Source of the DNA: JAVBKE01 sp031554215
Lineage (GTDB): Bacteria; Bacillota; Bacilli; JARBTR01
NCBI GenBank assembly: GCA_031554215.1
Contig: JAVBKF010000026.1
Span: forward strand, 1 to 11,938
Reading direction: 5' to 3'
Length of the DNA stretch: 11,938 nucleotides
Within the stretch, counting starts at the first letter, position 1. Each line of letters opens with the position of its first letter. The notes under the pieces were generated by a model. It was not told the DNA's origin. It worked only from the letters and a program-made list of their open reading frames with translations, and ran no database searches. Below, piece after piece: positions 6,768-11,938 of this stretch. The translations under genes and the position numbers were made by a program.

Positions 6768-6810
6768 ACTTCTTCTAAATAAGATGACCCTAATGGTTTA
6801 GTGGTCGCAT

Positions 6811-6832
6811 TTTGATATTATAGCATATCAAA
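6811..6832. promoter_or_regulatory. 22-bp palindrome overlapping the dehydratase promoter
   Basis: TTTGATAT (6811-6818), 6 bases, ATATCAAA (6825-6832): a perfect 8-bp inverted repeat that completely covers the extended -10 box. Size, symmetry and position fit an operator for a dimeric repressor of the polysaccharide unit. The regulator is not in the window and I do not recognise the site; it does not resemble a SinR box. Confidence 0.5.
6817..6825 (-). promoter_or_regulatory. Extended -10 promoter of the dehydratase-transferase unit
   Basis: The minus strand reads TGCTATAAT: a perfect -10 box with the TGn extension. No good -35 is found 16-18 bases upstream, which is common for extended -10 promoters. 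The start of transcription would be near 6810, leaving a leader of about 50 bases before the TTG. Confidence 0.65.
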
Positions 6833-6990
6833 TTATCTAATTGTGTAGTTCCCCAAAAAATTCATCCCGTTGTAATCTGATTGCCTCTCTTCTGTAACAG
6901 AGACGTCATTTATTCATGCTATAGTTTATGCCTTTTGGATAAATTTACTCAGAATACTGTGTGAAAGGTTTAATAATCGTCTTAAACGCA

Positions 6991-7030
6991 TCAAACACAA
7001 AGGCAGAGGAATGTAATCGCCCCTGCCTTT
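6991..7030 (-). terminator. Intrinsic terminator after pgcA
   Basis: AAAGGCAG (6999-7006) and CTGCCTTT (7023-7030) pair, with further G-U and G-C pairs inside (stem about 11 bp, loop about 9). On the minus strand the tail is GTGTTTG. On the plus strand the stem runs into TTTTGTTATT, so it could work in both directions. It lies 20 bases past the pgcA stop and separates it from the polysaccharide promoter. Confidence 0.7.
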
Positions 7031-7049
7031 TGTTATTGCGTTCATTAAT

Positions 7050-8789
7050 TTATGCGCCAGCTAAAATGCGATTCACTTTCTCCATCACAGCATCCTGTAG
7101 TGTCGACAGCTTCAGCTGACCATCTGTGATTGAATTCCCCTTAACCGCCAAGTAGAATTTCACCTTCGGCTCCGTGCCAGAAGGTCTGATACAGAACCAT
7201 GACCCGTCTGCTAAGTGATATTTAAGCACATTTGATTTTGGCAAACCAATGGCCACTTGCATTTTATTCTCTAAACGAATTGAGACCTGGTAATCCTCAA
7301 TGGCATCAATGTCAAGCCCCGCGATTTCATCAATTTCTTCTTCACGGAAAGCCGTCATTAGTTTAGAAATTTGTTCAGCGCCGTCCTTGCCCTTGAGGGT
7401 GATGGACTGCTGCTGCTCTTGGTAGAAGCCATACTTTTCATAGATATCAAGCAGACCTTGGTAAACCGTCTTCCCTTCAGCTTTGCAAAGTGCAGCCATT
7501 TCAGCAGCGACAACCACTGCTTGCACGGCATCTTTTTCATGAACGAAGTCGCCCATCAGGTAGCCATTACTTTCTTCATAGCCAAACTGGAATGTATATT
7601 CTCCATTGGCTTCATATTCGTTCATTTTTTCACCGATAAATTTAAAGCCAGTCAGGGTGTCGATTGATTTTAGACCATAACTTTCTGCGATCGCACGCCC
7701 TAGCTCTGAGGTAACAATTGTCTTAATAACAATTCCATTGCCCGGCAGGGTACCGAGCTTATGTTTCTGTGACAGGAGGTACTCAAGTAATAAGGCACCA
7801 ATTTGGTTCCCAGAAAGAACAATATACTCGCCCTCGTTATTCTTGACAGCAATCCCTAAGCGATCTGCGTCCGGATCAGTTGCCAGCAGCATATCAGCAC
7901 CGATTCGGTCACCATATTGCATAGCTAGTTCAAATGCAGATTGCTCCTCAGGGTTTGGTGATTTCACAGTCGGAAAAGCGCCATCTGGTTGCTGCTGCTC
8001 AGTCACCACTGTGACACTGCGGAATCCGAATGAATCAAGTGCCGCAAGTACAGACTTATTGCCTGCCCCATGAAGTGGTGTATAGACAATTTTGGGCTGA
8101 GTGGCAACATCGTTGACATTTGTCCGATTAAACTGCAAAGCGCCAAGACGTTCAATATAGGTTTTCAGCACATCTTGCCCAATGTAGGTAAGAAGACCGT
8201 TTGCTTCAATTTCCTTCTGATCAGCCACTTCTACAGTCAGCTCATTCTCAACTTTACTTATGTAGTCAACAATGATATCCGCTGCTTCTGGAGGCAATTG
8301 TCCACCGTCTTCGCCATAAACTTTAAACCCGTTGTACTCTGATGGATTATGACTGGCTGTGATAACAACACCTGCGTAGGCTTTTAAATAACGCACCGCA
8401 TAGGACAATAACGGTGTTGGGTACAATTCGTCGAAAAGGTATACTTTGACACCGTGCTTCGTAATCGTCTTCGCAACTTCCAGTGAGAATTCATAAGACA
8501 AATGCCGTGAATCATAAGCAATTGCCACACCGCGCCGCTTCACCTCGTCACCTTGCTGAGCAACATAACGCGCAAGTCCTTCAGCCGTTCTACGAATTGT
8601 GTAGATATTAAGACGGTTTGTTCCAGGACCCATTTCAGCACGAATGCCACCAGTGCCAAAGTCTAAGTCTTTATAAAAACTTTCTTCGAGTAATTGTGTG
8701 TTACCGCTAATGCTTTCTAATGTTGTCTGTAGTGCCGGATCCAATTGCTCAAAAGTGTTCCACTTCTTCACTTGGTCAATCCATGACAT
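7050..8789 (-). CDS. pgcA: Alpha-phosphoglucomutase / phosphohexomutase (PgcA type)
   Basis: A cytoplasmic enzyme interconverting glucose-6-phosphate and glucose-1-phosphate through a phosphoserine, feeding UDP-glucose for lipoteichoic-acid glycolipid anchors, wall glycosylation and exopolysaccharide. Its 579 residues match the Bacillota long form. All four active-site loops are present: TASHNPSEYNGFKVY with phosphoserine S146; the metal-binding DPDADR (305-310); the sugar-binding GYEESNGY (403-410); and the phosphate-binding RPSGTEPK (535-542). An ATG start with GAGGGAGG about 9 bases upstream is convincing. It has its own terminator, so it is probably monocistronic. Although it neighbours polysaccharide genes, it is a housekeeping gene. 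Substrate choice between glucose and mannose phosphates cannot be read with certainty from motifs. Confidence 0.93.
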   Translation of the reverse strand: MSWIDQVKKWNTFEQLDPALQTTLESISGNTQLLEESFYKDLDFGTGGIRAEMGPGTNRLNIYTIRRTAEGLARYVAQQGDEVKRRGVAIAYDSRHLSYEFSLEVAKTITKHGVKVYLFDELYPTPLLSYAVRYLKAYAGVVITASHNPSEYNGFKVYGEDGGQLPPEAADIIVDYISKVENELTVEVADQKEIEANGLLTYIGQDVLKTYIERLGALQFNRTNVNDVATQPKIVYTPLHGAGNKSVLAALDSFGFRSVTVVTEQQQPDGAFPTVKSPNPEEQSAFELAMQYGDRIGADMLLATDPDADRLGIAVKNNEGEYIVLSGNQIGALLLEYLLSQKHKLGTLPGNGIVIKTIVTSELGRAIAESYGLKSIDTLTGFKFIGEKMNEYEANGEYTFQFGYEESNGYLMGDFVHEKDAVQAVVVAAEMAALCKAEGKTVYQGLLDIYEKYGFYQEQQQSITLKGKDGAEQISKLMTAFREEEIDEIAGLDIDAIEDYQVSIRLENKMQVAIGLPKSNVLKYHLADGSWFCIRPSGTEPKVKFYLAVKGNSITDGQLKLSTLQDAVMEKVNRILAGA

Positions 8790-8845
8790 AGGACATTTCC
8801 TCCCTCAGGTGCTTCGATTATTTAGTGTAATTGAGTTTCTAGATA

Positions 8846-8851
8846 ATTATA
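8846..8851 (-). promoter_or_regulatory. Candidate -10 box for pgcA
   Basis: A perfect TATAAT on the minus strand, preceded by CTG, about 57 bases before the pgcA start. I see no good -35 at 16-18 bases, so the promoter call is tentative. Confidence 0.35.
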
Positions 8852-9100
8852 CAGAACAATTCAGATGTTAGCAGTAAGAAAATGAAAAAATTGTGTTTTT
8901 AGTTGGGAAACGGGGGGCATAGACACAATGATCCATCTGTCAAAATGACTACAGATTAATCTGAATCAATTAAAGTTTTAAATCTGTGCAATGCTTCTCC
9001 GTTTCTGATACAAAAGTTAGGCGTGTAAAAGGTGTCATGATTAAAATTCTTGAAAAAATATATATCTTGTTACCTCATGTCCAAATTGAGGTCTAACGGC
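8852..9100. other. Intergenic stretch without a recognisable gene
   Basis: This lies between the pgcA promoter region and the terminator of the lipase unit. It contains a 6-bp inverted repeat (ACCTCA-n9-TGAGGT, 9072-9092) and a 19-codon plus-strand frame (9037-9096, beginning MIKILEKIYILL) behind a weak AAGGTGT. Neither is strong enough to call as a gene or site. Confidence 0.5.
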
Positions 9101-9144
9101 AAAAAATAAACACCCTCGTACATGGTCTAGATATAGGTATTTAT
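9101..9144 (-). terminator. Probable terminator after the lipase gene
   Basis: In minus-strand RNA, AUAAAUACC pairs with GGUGUUUAU (9 bp, one G-U pair) and is followed by UUUUU. The loop is long (21 bases), so an alternative smaller hairpin (GATATA-n6-TATATC) may compete. It starts about 25 bases after the lipase stop. Confidence 0.45.
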
Positions 9145-9169
9145 ATCCTTATAAACATCTACAAACCAC

Positions 9170-11152
9170 CTAAGTAAGTGTACTTATCTGCACTTGTTCA
9201 ATCAGCTGATTGATATTTTTCAGAACGTTATTGGAATGGTTGGAAAGCGCTTCAATCGCCACTGACTGATTTCCTGCTAATTGATATTGAATATCCTTAA
9301 ACGTGAGCACTGTCGTGTTTAGAATACCAAGAGAAGCATGGTTATACATCAGTACGTCATGATATCTGGTTCCATCAAACAGTGCTGTCTCAACAAAAGG
9401 ACGAAACGCATACAAGATGTCATCAACATTTTCATCTACAAACAATAGTGCTCCCGACAATGTAGAGGTCGCTAGCTGATATTGCTCTAATGCGTTTTTA
9501 ATTGAATAAAGGATATCTTCAACTGCGGCAGGAATTCTTGTGAGTGGCTTTTCAAGATTATCCTCCAACTGATACAGTAGCGCATTCACCAAATCAATTC
9601 CCTCGGCAGACAACTCTTCTATCTCCTTAAACAGCGCGCAAAGCTTCGTAAAAACATCGACCATTGCTGGTGCGGTCGCTTCCACAAAGGCATGATAATT
9701 CTCAAACATTTGCTGTTCCTTAATTGCCATGCCAGACACTAAATACGGGGAAGGCTCAAGAAAAGTCTCAATTGAAGCAGGACCTTTCATGACTTCTGGT
9801 ATTTTCCCACTTGCAAGCGCCTGATCTGTTTCACTAATACCAAGCTGAACTGCAAATACTTGATCCCGGAAATTCGTCACTTGCTCTACCAACTGATCAT
9901 TATTATCATCAATAATTTGATAGTGGGCTTTTAATTCCTCAACAATTCCGTCACTAAAAAAATGACTATTGATACCATGAAACAAAGTAGGGATGTAATT
10001 TTCTTTAATCCCCTTTACCGCACTTTGAACATCATCAATCCGCTCAGAAACTTTGTCCATTTTTGCTCGTAAATAACTTAGTGTACCAGATAAAGCTGAT
10101 GAGCCAGGAATACCAATAAGGTCCTCTCTGTACATCGTTAACCGCTTCACAGCGTGTTCAGAATCATTTCTAATTTCTTCTCTATCCCTCACTAACGTTG
10201 AAAAACCACTTTCTTTAAAAATTTCATCAAAGGTGCTCTCTAGACTCCACCTGCGGTTGTCTAAATGATCTCCCTCATCAATCACAATTTCAGCAGAGTT
10301 ATCAAGGTATTTCTTTGCCTCTTTAATCTCGTTTATGACAACGTTATCCAGTCCAGCTACTAGCTGTATCAGATGGTTAGCATCAATATGAATAATCTTC
10401 GTACCTGCACCTGGACTCGTTGTACCTGTTCCCCAGATATCAAGCATGAGAAAATCATCAGCATCCATTGAAATGCTGCCGAATCCAGACTCACCCTGCT
10501 TACCAACTACATAATCCTCCTCAGGGTAACCGACATGGTTACTCCCCATTGTAAGGAATGTAGGCAGTCCTGAATTTAATGGAACAACATTGCCCGGTAA
10601 CCGGTTTCCATATCCCGCCGAAATCTCCGCAAGTGTCAAAGGATCATAAAGAGAACAATAGTTTGTAATATATGTATTGGCAGTCTCAGCATCATACAAA
10701 TCATCCCCGGGCAAGATAGCAGGATTCAGCGTCACACTATATACACCCGGATTATGAATGGCCACATGATTTGCGAGCCCTCCGCCGAGGGAATTTCCTG
10801 CTACTACGGAAACTGTATTTGGCGGATTCAAAGTTTGTAGATGTGCGTTCACATCGTTATAATAATTGTTCGCATCAGTGTACTGCTGAGGAATTTGATT
10901 TCCTACCAACATTGCATCAGTCAGTACATCGTTGCCCTCATTGTCCTCTGTTTGAGTACCTTGGTAAACGATGATGTATTCTTGTGTAGAGAGATTTAGT
11001 ACTGTGATTGCATCGAGGCCTGATTGCGTGCTGCAAATATCGACAATTTCATAGGATGGATTAGTTTCAATACTCCCTAAGCTAAGATTATCTTCGTAAA
11101 CTGCATTTCCACTTAATTCGATTAAATCTTGATCTGACGTTTTTTTCGGCAT
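9170..11152 (-). CDS. TslA-like lipase with helical C-terminal half (putative type VII-secreted toxin)
   Basis: A 660-residue two-part protein with no signal peptide or membrane segment. Residues about 1-265 form a class-3-type alpha/beta-hydrolase: YQGT at 63-66, the nucleophile elbow GNSLGGG with S121, and a likely triad completed by D170 (SLYDPLT) and H206 (GSNHVGYP). Residues about 300-660 are almost wholly predicted helical and coiled-coil-like, resembling LXG/WXG helical targeting domains but placed at the C-terminus. This reverse order is the hallmark of TslA, a T7SS phospholipase toxin of S. aureus with relatives in Listeria and Enterococcus. The ATG at 11152 follows GGGGA. The DUF1672-like gene lies 45 bases upstream, suggesting an operon. 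Assignment to T7 secretion is inference from architecture, because no T7 machinery is in the window. A non-secreted lipase is the alternative. Confidence 0.75.
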   Translation of the reverse strand: MPKKTSDQDLIELSGNAVYEDNLSLGSIETNPSYEIVDICSTQSGLDAITVLNLSTQEYIIVYQGTQTEDNEGNDVLTDAMLVGNQIPQQYTDANNYYNDVNAHLQTLNPPNTVSVVAGNSLGGGLANHVAIHNPGVYSVTLNPAILPGDDLYDAETANTYITNYCSLYDPLTLAEISAGYGNRLPGNVVPLNSGLPTFLTMGSNHVGYPEEDYVVGKQGESGFGSISMDADDFLMLDIWGTGTTSPGAGTKIIHIDANHLIQLVAGLDNVVINEIKEAKKYLDNSAEIVIDEGDHLDNRRWSLESTFDEIFKESGFSTLVRDREEIRNDSEHAVKRLTMYREDLIGIPGSSALSGTLSYLRAKMDKVSERIDDVQSAVKGIKENYIPTLFHGINSHFFSDGIVEELKAHYQIIDDNNDQLVEQVTNFRDQVFAVQLGISETDQALASGKIPEVMKGPASIETFLEPSPYLVSGMAIKEQQMFENYHAFVEATAPAMVDVFTKLCALFKEIEELSAEGIDLVNALLYQLEDNLEKPLTRIPAAVEDILYSIKNALEQYQLATSTLSGALLFVDENVDDILYAFRPFVETALFDGTRYHDVLMYNHASLGILNTTVLTFKDIQYQLAGNQSVAIEALSNHSNNVLKNINQLIEQVQISTLT

Positions 11153-11197
11153 GTAAGTTCCCCATTTCTATATAAATAAGTAGCCTTCCATTAATTA

Positions 11198-11938
11198 TTA
11201 TTTAGTAATACTTTCTATCCCTCCTGTTCCTTCACTATTGGAATTCCCCTCTTTAGTGACACCTTGACCGTTTCGATGAAGAATTAAATTTGGATAGATA
11301 TTAATGTAATATTTACCAGGAGCAACACCTTGCAGTTCATTAAAATCATTAATAATACTGTCAGCAACTTCTTTATCCGCGTCTTGATACTTCTCTGTCA
11401 TATACAGACAAATATAGACATGGGCTTTTGAATTTTCCGATTGTTGATTCGCTTCCTCGAATAGTTCCCTCAGTTCAGAACTGGTTATATTTTGGTTTCC
11501 CATATAAGCAGAAAATACTTCAGGAAATTGTAGCTGTGTTATATTGATATAATAATAAGGCGTTTTGTAACCATCATCAGATAGGTGAAGCGACTCTTTT
11601 GTAATACCAGCAACTGGATATTTTTCTAGCTCTGCCTGAATAAATTCATCAAGAACTTTAAATTCTTCTTCATAGGCCATATGATATAGTCCACCTAAGA
11701 TTGCTCCCTCCACTTTTCCATCCATAGAATATACCTCATCTATCCCTACAAGAGTTTGTTCCTTACTATTCACAGGAACGATTACAGATGTTTGAAAAAT
11801 TGGTTCCTGAGTCGACTCTACATACACTACAGCCGCATTTTGAGCAGGGTACACTTCAATAACGTTTACTTCTGTTTTGTACACATTTTTCATGTACTGA
11901 ACAGCTAGATCCCGAATCTCTTTTTCATTTTTTTCAAC
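11198..11938 (-). CDS. DUF1672-like lipoprotein, 5' end outside the window (possible immunity protein)
   Basis: The reading frame runs off the right edge without a stop. Upstream of the first visible ATG (11893) it continues in frame as EKEIRDLAVQY, so that ATG is internal and the true start lies beyond 11938. The 246 visible residues resemble DUF1672 proteins, which are usually lipoproteins of staphylococci and other Bacillota. The recognisable blocks are EKEIRDxAVxY, PAxxAAVVYVES, VIVPV, KVEGAILGGLYHMAY, and a C-terminal YYINIYPNLILHRNGQG. The expected signal peptide and lipobox would be in the missing part. It ends 45 bases before the lipase start and is probably cotranscribed. In S. aureus the TslA toxin is neutralised by a surface lipoprotein, so an immunity role is plausible. 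I cannot verify that the two belong to the same family. Confidence 0.7.
   Translation of the reverse strand, partial: VEKNEKEIRDLAVQYMKNVYKTEVNVIEVYPAQNAAVVYVESTQEPIFQTSVIVPVNSKEQTLVGIDEVYSMDGKVEGAILGGLYHMAYEEEFKVLDEFIQAELEKYPVAGITKESLHLSDDGYKTPYYYINITQLQFPEVFSAYMGNQNITSSELRELFEEANQQSENSKAHVYICLYMTEKYQDADKEVADSIINDFNELQGVAPGKYYINIYPNLILHRNGQGVTKEGNSNSEGTGGIESITK

Noticed and set aside
7371..8342. Several plus-strand open frames opposite pgcA
   Set aside because: They are antisense shadows of a strongly conserved coding gene and show no start signals or domain features.
9072..9092. 6-bp inverted repeat ACCTCA-n9-TGAGGT
   Set aside because: Short arms in a gene-free stretch with no promoter attached; such repeats occur by chance.
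9037..9096. 19-codon plus-strand frame (MIKILEKIYILL...) in the gap beside the lipase unit
   Set aside because: Only a weak Shine-Dalgarno, no promoter that I can see, and a length expected by chance in AT-rich DNA.

Overview
The window looks like chromosome of a low-to-moderate-GC Bacillota, most likely Bacillales or a close relative. The signs are AGGAGG-type ribosome binding sites, sigma-A style promoters, a PgcA-type phosphoglucomutase, an RlmD/RlmCD-type rRNA methyltransferase and a DUF1672-like lipoprotein. I cannot name the genus from sequence alone. Everything except an insertion sequence at the left edge lies on the minus strand, so gene order is best read from right to left.

Right end (about 9100-11938): a two-gene unit. 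First comes a DUF1672-like protein whose 5' end lies beyond the window. It is followed 45 bases later by a 660-residue protein with an N-terminal lipase domain and a long helical C-terminal half. That layout matches the 'reverse' type VII secretion (T7SS) lipase toxins described as TslA in Staphylococcus aureus, and the lipoprotein is a plausible immunity partner. This is the most interesting part of the window. No secretion machinery or small helical partner is visible here.

Centre (about 4200-8860): carbohydrate and envelope genes. A phosphoglucomutase (PgcA type) supplies glucose-1-phosphate and ends in a strong terminator. Next, an extended -10 promoter overlapped by a 22-bp palindrome drives a two-gene unit: a membrane-bound EpsC/CapD-type nucleotide-sugar 4,6-dehydratase and a priming sugar-phosphate transferase, separated by a hairpin and closed by a terminator. 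The other genes of a polysaccharide cluster are absent.

Left centre (about 2600-4120): a complete RlmD-type 23S rRNA uracil methyltransferase with its own promoter and an inverted repeat over its expected transcription start.

Left end (1-2600): accessory DNA. It holds a decayed AAA-ATPase gene with a broken P-loop and a truncated Walker B region, a small Sec-exported protein of unknown function with a good promoter and a 15-bp tandem repeat at its C-terminal end, and an apparently intact IS3-family element (orfA/orfB with a T_TTA_AAG frameshift site) facing it. I saw no tRNA, rRNA, CRISPR array or replication origin.
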